In this document: positions 33,461 to 41,832 of the stretch, one piece after another
Position numbering within the stretch: position 1 is the first letter of the stretch
Layout of the letters: each line of letters starts with the position of its first letter
From: Actinomycetes bacterium
GTDB lineage: Bacteria > Actinomycetota > Thermoleophilia > Gaiellales > Gaiellaceae
Direction: 5' to 3'
DNA length: 50,809 nucleotides
Assembly (NCBI GenBank): GCA_026708005.1
Contig: JAPOVR010000060.1
Coordinates: 1-50,809 of the forward strand
Program-made: the position numbers and the translations under genes
Notes under the pieces: model-generated
The model's database searches: none
Seen by the model: the letters and a program-made list of their open reading frames with translations, nothing else
Told to the model about the DNA's origin: nothing

Positions 33461-35219
33461 CTCGCGCCGCACGGAGGTCGACCCGATCACGCTCGCCGTC
33501 GTCCAGGGCGTGTTGTCGGCGACCCAGCGAGCCATGACCTCGACGATGGAGATGACGGGCCGCTCGAGCGTGTACGCGATCGCTCGCGACTACTCGAACT
33601 GCCTGTTCGACTGGGAGCCGCGGATGATCCTCCAGGGCGAGGACTTGCCGACCCACCTCGGCTCCCTGATCATGGCAACGAAGGCGGTCGCCGAGTTCTT
33701 CGGCGGCGACGTGCGGCCGGGCGATGTGATGTTCCACAACGATCCGGCCTACGACGGCAGCCACATCGTTGATATGTGTATGTACAAGCCGATCTTCGCC
33801 GATGGTGAGCTGCTCTTCTGGGCTGTCAGCAAGGGCCATGTGATCGACGCCGGCGGCCCCGTTCCGGGCAGCTACAACCGGGACGCCAAGGAGATCTACG
33901 CGGAGGGCCTGCGCATTCCACCGATCAAGATCGTCGATCGAGGCGTGCGCCGCGAGGACGTGATCAACCTCATCCTCACGAACGTCCGCTCGCGGCGCGA
34001 CCAGGCGGGCGACATGAACGCGCAGCTCGGCGCGGTGACCGTGGCCGAGCGGCGCCTGACGGAGCTCGCGACCAAGTACGGCGTTCCCGTCGTGCGGGCG
34101 TGCGTCGAGCAGCTGCTCGACCAGGCCGAGGCGCACATGCGCTCGCTCATTCGCGAACGGCTGCCCAACGGGACGTATCGCGCCAGCGTCATCGCCGAGG
34201 ACACGGGCCACGGTCGAGGCGACCAGACCCTGAGCACCGAGATCACGGTTGACGACGACGAGCTGACGATCCGTCTGGAGGCGCCCGAGCAGCTCGACTA
34301 CTACACGAACTCCTACCGCTCGAACACGCTGAGCGGCATCAACGCGGGGCTCATGATGTTCGCGCAGGTTCAGCCGCCGTACAACGAGGGGCTCTACCGA
34401 CCTGTGCACATCGACTTCGGCCCGAGCGGGACGATGCTCAACGCCGCGGAGCCGGCGCCGCACGTCAACTGCACGGGCGGACCTCAGGAGACGATCTGCG
34501 ACCTCATCCGTGAGGCGCTCAACCAGGCGGACATGTCCTCGGCGAGCGCCGGCTGGAACCACACCTGGTGCGTCAACCTCGCGGGTGAGCACCCGGAGAC
34601 CGGGGAGAGCTGGGTCGAGATCCTGATCGCATCGATCGTGGGCGGCGGCGGCGCCGTGATGGGTGTTGCCGACGGCTGGCACTCAGCCGGCGCTCAGGCC
34701 TCGATGGGCGGCTTGAAGACCGGTGACAGCGAGCTTGTCGAGCTGCTCGCGCCGATCGTCCTCCATCGGGTGGAGATCGCGAAGGACTCGGCCGGCCCCG
34801 GCACGTGGCGCGGCGGCTGCGGCCTGACCGTCGAGATCGAGCCGATCGGTGAGGAGATGACGGTGATCGCCTGGGGCGAGGGCAGCAAGTACCCGGTGCT
34901 CGGGGTGGGAGACGCGCACGCGAAGATCGTCGAACCGAAGCTCGCCCGCGGCTGGCACCTACGGGACGGCGAGGTGGTTCGCGAGGTGACAGAGAACGGC
35001 AGCTTCGTCGTCAGGCGCGGCGAGCGCTACGTAACGCGAAGTCAGGGCGGCGGCGGCGCGGGCGATCCGTTCGAGCGGGCTCCGGCGACCGTTCTCCACG
35101 ATGTGCGCCACCAGAAGGTCTCGGTGGAGGCGGCCCGCGTCGAGTACGGGGTCGCGGTCGATCCGGAGACGCTCGAGATCGACGAGGACGCAACGCGCGC
35201 GGCGCGGGCTGCCGGATGA
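33453..35219 (+). CDS. hyuB: Hydantoinase B-type subunit (set 2)
   Basis: This 588-residue HyuB partner is intact. Visible features are V-Y-A-I-A-R-D-Y-S-N-C near residue 45, G-D-V-M-F-H-N-D-P-A-Y near 90, G-H-V-I-D-A-G-G near 128, and G-G-G-G-A-G-D-P-F in the C-terminal part. GTG 33453 overlaps the crotonase end by eight bases, and the stop overlaps hyuA2 in an ATGA. Gene order is B then A, the reverse of set 1. The sequence differs markedly from set 1 (shorter by about 70 residues), so the two pairs probably act on different substrates. Confidence 0.9.
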   Translation: MADSRRTEVDPITLAVVQGVLSATQRAMTSTMEMTGRSSVYAIARDYSNCLFDWEPRMILQGEDLPTHLGSLIMATKAVAEFFGGDVRPGDVMFHNDPAYDGSHIVDMCMYKPIFADGELLFWAVSKGHVIDAGGPVPGSYNRDAKEIYAEGLRIPPIKIVDRGVRREDVINLILTNVRSRRDQAGDMNAQLGAVTVAERRLTELATKYGVPVVRACVEQLLDQAEAHMRSLIRERLPNGTYRASVIAEDTGHGRGDQTLSTEITVDDDELTIRLEAPEQLDYYTNSYRSNTLSGINAGLMMFAQVQPPYNEGLYRPVHIDFGPSGTMLNAAEPAPHVNCTGGPQETICDLIREALNQADMSSASAGWNHTWCVNLAGEHPETGESWVEILIASIVGGGGAVMGVADGWHSAGAQASMGGLKTGDSELVELLAPIVLHRVEIAKDSAGPGTWRGGCGLTVEIEPIGEEMTVIAWGEGSKYPVLGVGDAHAKIVEPKLARGWHLRDGEVVREVTENGSFVVRRGERYVTRSQGGGGAGDPFERAPATVLHDVRHQKVSVEAARVEYGVAVDPETLEIDEDATRAARAAG

Positions 35220-37297
35220 CCTACCGCGTTGGCATCGACAGCGGCGGGACGTTCACCGACCTCGTGGCGATCGCCGACGACGGCGTCGTGCGCCTCCACA
35301 AGGTCCCGTCCAACCGAGAGGCGCCCGCGCAGGCGCTGCTCGAAGGTCTCGCGGGGCTTGCTGAGCAGGTCGGCCTGCCGCTGCGGGCCTTCATCGCCGA
35401 CTGCGAGCTGGTCGTGCTCGGCACCACGGTCGCGCTCAACGCGCTGCTGCAGCGGCGCGGCGCCAAGACGGCGCTGCTCGCCACCGAGGGGCACGAGGAC
35501 TCGATCGAGATCCGGCTTGGACACAAGGAGGACGGCCATCGCTGGGACTTCTCGTTTCCGCCCGCGACGCCGCTCGTCCCCGCCTACCTGCGCCTGCCCG
35601 TGCACGAGCGGGTGCTCGCCGACGCGACGGTCTACACGCCGCTCGACGAGGAGCAGGCTGCGCAGAGCGTCCGGGCTCTGAAGGAGCACGATGTCGATGC
35701 AGTCGCCGTCTCGTTCATGTGGTCGTTCCAGCACCCAGAGCACGAGCGCCGCGTTGCCGAGCTCGTGCGCCAAGCGCTGCCAGAGTGCTACATTTCGCTC
35801 TCCACCGACGTGCTCCCGCGGGTTGGCGAGTACACGCGGACGAGCACGACTGTCGTCAACGCCTATGTCGGCCCACGGCTGACAGCCTACATGCGGGACA
35901 TCGAGCAGTCGCTCGTCCAGCGAGGCTTCCGCGGCACCGTTTACTACATGCAGTCGAACGGAGGCCTCGGCACTCAGTCGATCCTTGAGCGCCGCCCGGT
36001 CGCGGCGCTTGGCTCAGGCCCAGCAGCCGGACCGGTTGCCGCTCTGCAGCTCGCGAGCCTCCTGGGTCACGAGAACGTGATCTCGATCGACATGGGCGGG
36101 ACGAGCTTCGACGTGTGTCTCGTCAAGGACGGGTTGCCGGACGTGGTCGCCGAGGTCGACGTTGCCCGCTACCGCGTCGGCCTGCCGATGGTGAACGTCG
36201 AGAGCATCGGTGCCGGCGGCGGCAGCATCGCGCGCGTCGACGAGAAGGGTGTGCTCCAGGTGGGTCCCGAAAGCGCCGAGGCCGATCCGGGGCCGGCGTG
36301 CTACGGGCGCGGCGGAACGAGGCCAACCGTGACCGACGCCCTCGTTGTCCTCGGGTACCTGCCGTCGGATGCGCTGCTGGGCGGGCGGATGCCGATCGAG
36401 AGCGAGCGCTCGGTTCACGTCATCGAGGCCGAGGTTGCCGGCCCGCTCGGGATCAGCGTCGACGCTGCGGCGCAGGGCATCGTCGAGCTCGCTGCGGCCA
36501 ACATGGTGGAGGGAATTCGGATGGCGTCGATCCAGCGCGGGCACGATCCGCGGGACTTCGTCATGGTTGCGGGCGGCGGTGCCGGCCCGACGTTCGCAGG
36601 GCTCCTCGCCGCCGAGCTTGGGATCGGAACGGTGCTCATCCCGAAGGTGGCCGGTGCCATGTGCGCGTTCGGCGAGGCCGCGGCCGATCTGCGCTATGAC
36701 GCGGTTCGCTCCTATGCCGCGAGGCTAAGCGACGTCGAGCCGGCCGACCTGGACGGTCTGTTCTCGCAGATGGAGCGGGAGGGGGAGGAGGCGCTCGTCG
36801 GGGCCACGCTCACCGAGGGCGGCGTGCGCGTCGAGCGAGCCGCCGACATGAAGTACGTCGACCAGATCCACCACTGCGACGTGCCGGTGCCGACAGGCAC
36901 GCTGACCGACAGCGAGCTGGCCACGCTGCGCGAGCGCTTCCATGCGCGCCACGCGCAGCTCTACACCTACTGCGAGCGCGACAACGAGCCTGAGCTCCTG
37001 AGCATCCGCGCGAGCGTCATCCTCAAGCAGGTGCAACCGACACTCACCTCGTCGGGGTCCACCGACGCCCCGCGTGCCGCGACGGCCACGACCCGCGCGA
37101 TCCTGCTCCCCGGCGCGCTCGAGCGGGTGGATGTGCCCGTGCTCGCGGGAGAGCGCGTTCCGAGCGAGCAGCCAGTCGAGGGCCCCGCCATCATCGAGGA
37201 GGAGACGGCCACGATCGCGGTCTTCCCCGGCATGAGCGCCTCCGTGCTCCCACACGGCCTCTACCGACTCACGGTGCCGGAGGCGGGCGTCCGCTAG
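35216..37297 (+). CDS. hyuA: Hydantoinase/oxoprolinase A-type subunit (set 2)
   Basis: This 693-residue ATP-binding subunit is intact and pairs with hyuB2. Motifs are V-G-I-D-S-G-G-T-F-T-D-L-V (residues 4-16), G-T-T-V-A-L-N-A-L near 70, S-G-P-A-A-G-P-V near 268, I-D-M-G-G-T-S-F-D near 290, G-A-G-G-G-S-I-A-R near 335, and A-D-P-G-P-A-C-Y-G near 357. ATG 35216 overlaps the hyuB2 stop by four bases. Set 1 has D-V-G-G in the second loop where this copy has D-M-G-G. Downstream, 13 bases away, begins the broken trimethylamine-dehydrogenase-like gene, which may have prepared the substrate. Confidence 0.9.
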   Translation: MTYRVGIDSGGTFTDLVAIADDGVVRLHKVPSNREAPAQALLEGLAGLAEQVGLPLRAFIADCELVVLGTTVALNALLQRRGAKTALLATEGHEDSIEIRLGHKEDGHRWDFSFPPATPLVPAYLRLPVHERVLADATVYTPLDEEQAAQSVRALKEHDVDAVAVSFMWSFQHPEHERRVAELVRQALPECYISLSTDVLPRVGEYTRTSTTVVNAYVGPRLTAYMRDIEQSLVQRGFRGTVYYMQSNGGLGTQSILERRPVAALGSGPAAGPVAALQLASLLGHENVISIDMGGTSFDVCLVKDGLPDVVAEVDVARYRVGLPMVNVESIGAGGGSIARVDEKGVLQVGPESAEADPGPACYGRGGTRPTVTDALVVLGYLPSDALLGGRMPIESERSVHVIEAEVAGPLGISVDAAAQGIVELAAANMVEGIRMASIQRGHDPRDFVMVAGGGAGPTFAGLLAAELGIGTVLIPKVAGAMCAFGEAAADLRYDAVRSYAARLSDVEPADLDGLFSQMEREGEEALVGATLTEGGVRVERAADMKYVDQIHHCDVPVPTGTLTDSELATLRERFHARHAQLYTYCERDNEPELLSIRASVILKQVQPTLTSSGSTDAPRAATATTRAILLPGALERVDVPVLAGERVPSEQPVEGPAIIEEETATIAVFPGMSASVLPHGLYRLTVPEAGVR

Positions 37298-37310
37298 CGC
37301 CCGCGCATCC

Positions 37311-39422
37311 GTGGCCAGGCCCGCGGAGCACGACATCCTGTTCGAGCCCGTCCAGGTTGGGCCGAAGCGGCTGCGGAATCGCTTCTACAAGGCGGCGCAC
37401 GGCACCCGTTTCGGCGTCGAGCGTCCGCGCCGTCAGGCGAGCTTCCGGGGGATGGCGGCCGAGGGCGGGTGGGCGGCCGTGCATACCGACCTCTGCTCGA
37501 TTCACCCGGAGAGCGACAACACCCCGAATGCCGTCTGCCGGCTGTGGGACGAGGAGGACGTGCGCAGCCTCTCGCTCATGTGCGATGCTGTCCACGAGCA
37601 CGGTGCGCTTGCGGGCGTCGAGCTCTGGTATGGGTGGGCGCACGCTCGCAACCTCGAGACGAGGGTTGCTGCGCGCGGCGTCTCCCAGATCCCGAGCGAT
37701 CTCGCCTGGACGCAGTCGTGCTATGCGGTGGATCGGGACGAGATCCGCGAGCTGCGCGGCTTCTACGCGGCGGCCGCGCGCCGTGCGGTCTCGGCTGGCT
37801 TCGACATCGCGACCGTCTATGCCGCACACGGTCACGCGATCACGCAGCAGTTCCTCAAGCCCCACTACAACAGGCGCACCGACGAGTACGGCGGCTTTGA
37901 GTACGGCGGCTCGCTCGCGAACCGCGCTCGCTTCCTCCGGGAGACCGTCGAAGAGGTGCGCGAGGCGATCGGCGACCGCTGTGCCGTGGCCGTCCGCCTG
38001 TGCCTCGACTCGTTGCGCCCGCGTGGGATCGACGTCGACGATGCCGCCGAGGTTGTCGAGCTCCTCGACGGGCTCGTCGACCTCTGGGACTTCACGGTTG
38101 GCAGCGTCGTCGCCCCAGTGGGGCGAGGACACGCTGTCCTCGCGCTTTGCAGGCGAGCACTATGAGCGGCCCTGGCTCGAGCGGGTCAAAGCCGCACGCG
38201 ACCAAGCCGGTTGTCGGGGTCGGGCGCTTCACCGATGCGGGCACGATGGCCGAGGCGGTTCGCGTCGGGCACCTCGACATCATCGGCTCGGCCCGGGGGG
38301 AGGGGGGGAGGCGGGGTCGATCGCCGATCCCTTCCTGCCTCGCAAGATCGAGCAAGGCCAGCTCGACGACGTTCGCCGCTGCATCGGCAGCAACGTCTGT
38401 GCCGCGCGGACGATCCAGGGGGCGTTTTCCATCTGCACCCAGAACGCGCCAGCTGGCGAGGAGTTCGCGCGGGGCTGGCATCCAGAGCGGTTCGAGCCTG
38501 CGGCAAACGCCGAGAGCGAGGTGCTCGCGGTTGGCGCTGGCCCCGCCGGCCTCGAGTGCACGCTCGTCCTGGCTCGGCGCGGGATGCGGCGTATCTCGCT
38601 CGTCGATGCGAACGATGAGCCGGGGGTGCTCTGCGGTGGATCGCCCGTCTGCCGGGTCTCGCGGAGTGGGCCCACATCATCACGCACCGCGCGGGTCAGC
38701 TCGAGCGGTGCGCTAACGTCGAGCTCGCAGACGGAGCCGCTCTGGACGCCGACGCTGTCCTTGATCGCGGCGCCCCGCTCGCCATCGTCGCGACCGGCTC
38801 GACCTGGTGCCCGACGGTCTGAACGGCACGACCCTCCCGGCGCCGACGCCTTGCGTGGGCACGCGCTGACGCCGGATCAGCTGATGCTCGAGGGCAAAGA
38901 GTCGCCGGGCGAGCGGGTGCTCGTGCTCGACTGCGACGGGTACTTCACGGGCGTCGGAGTGGCCGAGAAGCTGTCGCACGACGGCCACCGCGTCGTGTTC
39001 GTCACCCCGCTCGAGGCGCCGGCTCCCTTCACCGTGTTGACGCTCGAGGCACTGAGGCTGCGGCGCACCTTCGCCGAGCTCGGCGTCGAGCTGGTCAGCG
39101 GCTGGATGGTGGAGGGGATCGAGCCGGGCCTCGTGGCAGGCTACGAGCTCCGGTGCCCGAGCGGCGGGTCGAGTGGGCGGCGGACGCGGTGGTGCTCGTC
39201 ACGCAGCGCTGCTCCAACGACGCGCTCTACCGTGCTCTGCGGTCGGATCCTGACCGGCTGCGCCAAGCGGGGGTGCAGGGTGTCTACCGAATCGGCGACT
39301 GCGTCGCACCCCGGCTTACCGCCGACGCGATCTTCGACGGGCACCGGCTGGCGCGTGAGATCGACTCGGACGACCTGGGGGTGCCGCTCCCGTACCTCCC
39401 CGAGAACCCCGTCGCCGTCTGA
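37311..39422 (+). pseudogene. Trimethylamine/dimethylamine/histamine-dehydrogenase-like Fe-S flavoprotein, decayed
   Basis: Joined frames give about 700 codons with the whole layout of this family. It has an FMN barrel (K-R-L-R-N-R-F-Y-K-A-A-H, V-Y-A-A-H-G-H), W-G-E-D, V-G-V-G-R-F-T-D, and I-A-D-P-F-L-P-R-K-I-E-Q-G. An Fe-S loop and G-W-H-P-E-R-F follow, then an ADP/FAD domain (V-G-A-G-P-A-G-L-E) and an ending with G-V-Y-R-I-G-D-C-V-A-P-R-L. About six frame changes occur, near 38115, 38195, 38310 (a long G-rich run), 38655, 38830 and 39155. The Cys that binds FMN covalently in trimethylamine dehydrogenase (H-C) is H-G here. The cluster motif reads C-I-G-S-N-V-C, so the second of four Cys is Ser. 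The gene is dead as written. It follows hyuA2 by 13 bases. Confidence 0.88.
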
Positions 39423-39782
39423 CCTGCGGCCGGCCGGCTCGGCGCGGGCGAGGCGCGCAGGGGGCGGCAGGCTTGCTGCCAGACTGTGTCGAGTCAGCCG
39501 CGTTAACCTGCTCGGTCTGGGTGGTCCTGGCCACTGAGGCGCCTCGCGGAGCGGTTGGGGTCTGAGCTGCGGCCGTCGTTAGTTGTTCGGGGCTGGTCGG
39601 CCGGCGGTCGGCGCCGCGCGAGGCGGGCCGACGGCTGCGGGGGGCCGCTGCGTGGCGATGGGCTTGGACGGAGGGGCAGGACGCCGGCCCCGCACGGCTG
39701 GCGGCTGTGGGGGGCCGTACGGGCCCCTGCGAGGGGCTGCTGTGGGGCCGCGGGGCCGCCGAGCCTCCACGGAGAGCAGTCC

Positions 39783-39852
39783 GCCCACCACCGGGGGAGG
39801 GTAGCCCAGCGGAGGCGCACGATCTGCCACAGAAGTGTGGCGAAACTGCGCC
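39783..39852 (+). repeat. Dispersed intergenic element, copy B
   Basis: GGGGGAGGGTAGCCCAGCGG begins at 39793 and is almost the same as in copy A. It is followed by GGCGCA (39814-39819) and TGCGCC (39847-39852), a perfect outer pair shared with copy C. Inside lies a perfect hairpin, GCCACA (39826-39831), loop GAAG, TGTGGC (39836-39841). It is the most complete of the three copies. Confidence 0.65.
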
Positions 39853-40164
39853 AAGCTCTGCATCCGTCGTGCGCGGCCGCCCGCGCCCGCAGCTGCCGGC
39901 GCGATGCCAGCTGCTTCGGAGAGTCCTGCGCTGCTTTGTCCACCTGATTGCCGCCCGGCCTGCCCATCGCCTACCCTGCCCGCGCCGGCCTGACGTGTGG
40001 GACCCAAGAGGAATCTGTTGGGTAGAGGCCTGCTCTGCCCGCTCCGCCTACCCGCCGTCGCACGGAGCCACGTGCGCGAGAGCCGCCAGCTTGGCGTCTT
40101 GCCGAGCCGGAGATCTGCGAGAGCCACCTGCGCCCCGACGCGGGCAGCCACATTGCAAGCTTGA

Positions 40165-40276
40165 CCGTCCTGGCGAGCGGAGCAATTCGCCAGGGTACGG
40201 CTCTCGCCATCGCGCGCTTCTCTTCAGACCCTCTCGAAAGCTCCGCCGTCCCGGTGAGCAAAGCAATCTGCCAGGG
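40165..40276 (+). repeat. Pair of 31-bp repeats with hairpin potential
   Basis: The segments 40165-40195 and 40246-40276 agree at 25 of 31 positions, both containing GAGC, AGCAAT and GCCAGGG. The first forms a perfect eight-base stem, CCTGGCGA (40169-40176) with TCGCCAGG (40187-40194). In the second the stem is imperfect. Function is unknown. Confidence 0.65.
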
Positions 40277-40554
40277 CTACCGGGGGCCCGTGTCACCGCT
40301 TCTTCGTCATCGCGACCGCCTGGAACATGGTGGCTCGGCTGCCCGAGTGCGCCGTCGGCGATGCTCGTCACGGCGCCCCTGGAGTGTGGCCTGCCGGCTC
40401 GCACAACCGGGGGCTAACGCGCCCGTGTCAACCGCACCCTTCCAATCGGGCCCTCTCGGGACCCTTGGTGTCTCCACCCCCCACACCCCAGGGAACCCAG
40501 ATGCGGACACCATGCCTAGGATCTCCAACTCGAGTAACGCGGACGGGAGGAACG

Positions 40555-40932
40555 ATGGGTCTGAAGCTCTTCTACGGCACCCTGACGGTGGTGCCACACG
40601 ACGCACCTGAGCTTGAGGGCTCGAGCTTCGTCAAGCACGCACGCACGGCGCCCGCATACCGGCTGTTCAGCGTCGATGGCTTCCCGGGGCTCGTCGAGGC
40701 GCCCGAGGGCGGTGTTGCGATCGATGTCCAGGTCTGGGATGTGCCCGACGAGCGCTGGCGCGCGCTCCTCGTCGACGAGCCGCCGGAGTACTACGGCGCG
40801 GCGGTCGAGCTCGAGGACGGCCGTCTGATCGAGACCGTCCTCGCACCGGCCGACTACGTGAATGCAGGCGGCGGCGTGGACGTCTCGATGCACGGGTCAT
40901 GGAGGGCCTACAAGGCTGCCACGAGCTCCTGA
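40555..40932 (+). CDS. Free-standing gamma-glutamylcyclotransferase/allophanate-hydrolase-C-like protein
   Basis: This 125-residue protein resembles the C-terminal domain of allophanate hydrolase, which has a gamma-glutamylcyclotransferase-like fold. Shared landmarks are F-Y-G-T-L near the start, R-T-A-P-A-Y-R-L-F-S near residue 32, F-P-G-L-V-E, A-I-D-V-Q-V-W-D-V near 58 and a Y-Y-G-A-A-V-E-L-E-D-G-R stretch near 80. In allophanate hydrolase this domain decarboxylates the amidase product, and here it stands alone. GGGAGG lies five bases before ATG 40555. It opens a plus-strand series with an alpha/beta hydrolase and two amidohydrolases, which fits breakdown of ureido compounds. The exact reaction is inference. 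Confidence 0.78.
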   Translation: MGLKLFYGTLTVVPHDAPELEGSSFVKHARTAPAYRLFSVDGFPGLVEAPEGGVAIDVQVWDVPDERWRALLVDEPPEYYGAAVELEDGRLIETVLAPADYVNAGGGVDVSMHGSWRAYKAATSS

Positions 40933-40989
40933 GGCAGGGGTGTCCTCGAAGCAGTAGAGTCGTGGGAATCGGTACGAGGAGGACCGGCT

Positions 40990-41805
40990 ATGCCGCTTGT
41001 TGATGTGGGCGCTGGCGTCCAGGTGTATGTGCAGGAGCGAGGCGAGGGGAAGCCGATCCTGTTCATCCATGGGTGGCCGCTGAGCGGCGAGCCCTGGTAT
41101 CGACAGCTCGAAGGACTCTCGAACGAGCACCGCGTCCTCGCTATCGATCTGCCGGGCTTTGGGCGCTCGCCGCCGCTTGAGGGCCAGGTGACGATCAAGG
41201 GCCTCGCGACCGCAGTGCGCGACCTGTTCGACACGATGGATATCGACGACGCCTTTCCGATCGGCTGGTCGATGGGCGGAGGCGTGGTCATGAGCTACTG
41301 CGCGAACTTCGGCTCGCATCGACTGCGGGCGGTCGGCATCGTTGACGACGTCGCGATGCTGCTGCCGGGGGATGACTGGGTGCACGGTGTCGATACGCCG
41401 TGGAGCATGGATGATCTCGACGAGTGGCGAGCGCGGTTCTACGACGACCCCGAGGGGATCGCGAGAGACGTCGCGACCGCCGAGTTCAGGTATCCAGAGC
41501 GGCATGCCGACTCGATCGAGCTGATCGTCACCGAGTCCGCCAAGGCTGATCCGCGCAGCGCGGTCGAGTCCGCCGAGGACGTCTTCCCCTTCGACTTCCG
41601 GCCGACGCTCAAGGACATCGACGTTCCCGCGCTCCTGCTCTATGGCGAGATCAGCAACATGACCATGCCGAAGACCGGCCCCTATATGCGGGACGCGATC
41701 CCCGAGGCGACGCTCATCCTGTTCGCCGAGAGCGGGCACAACCCGCACCTCGAAGAGCCCGAGCGCTTCAACCAGGTGGTCGGCGACTTCGCGAAGTCCG
41801 TCTAG
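40990..41805 (+). CDS. Alpha/beta hydrolase
   Basis: This 271-residue cytoplasmic hydrolase has F-I-H-G-W-P-L-S near residue 23, nucleophile elbow G-W-S-M-G-G with Ser near 95, acid Asp or Glu in L-L-Y-G-E-I-S-N near 219, and His in E-S-G-H-N-P-H near 248. The pattern fits esterases and C-C hydrolases of the epoxide-hydrolase/haloperoxidase branch. Substrate is unknown. GAGGAGGACC precedes ATG 40990. It stands 57 bases after the allophanate-hydrolase-like gene and 27 before the amidohydrolase gene, on the same strand, so an operon is likely. Confidence 0.85.
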   Translation: MPLVDVGAGVQVYVQERGEGKPILFIHGWPLSGEPWYRQLEGLSNEHRVLAIDLPGFGRSPPLEGQVTIKGLATAVRDLFDTMDIDDAFPIGWSMGGGVVMSYCANFGSHRLRAVGIVDDVAMLLPGDDWVHGVDTPWSMDDLDEWRARFYDDPEGIARDVATAEFRYPERHADSIELIVTESAKADPRSAVESAEDVFPFDFRPTLKDIDVPALLLYGEISNMTMPKTGPYMRDAIPEATLILFAESGHNPHLEEPERFNQVVGDFAKSV

Positions 41806-41832
41806 GTTGGTGAGCAAGCAGTAGGGAGGGGC

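Larger units (their letters stand above)
39423..40554. other. Long intergenic region with repeats
   Basis: About 1.1 kb separate the broken flavoprotein from the next gene. No frame here encodes a convincing protein. The part 39550-39780 is extremely GC-rich with irregular G/C runs. Copy B of the dispersed element is at 39783-39852 and a pair of 31-base repeats at 40165-40276. The last 20 bases supply GGGAGG before ATG 40555. I see no tRNA or clear promoter. Confidence 0.5.

Noticed and set aside
33453..37297. Acetone or acetophenone carboxylase identity for hyuB2-hyuA2
   Set aside because: No gamma or delta subunit gene accompanies them, so only the general HyuA/HyuB family can be supported.
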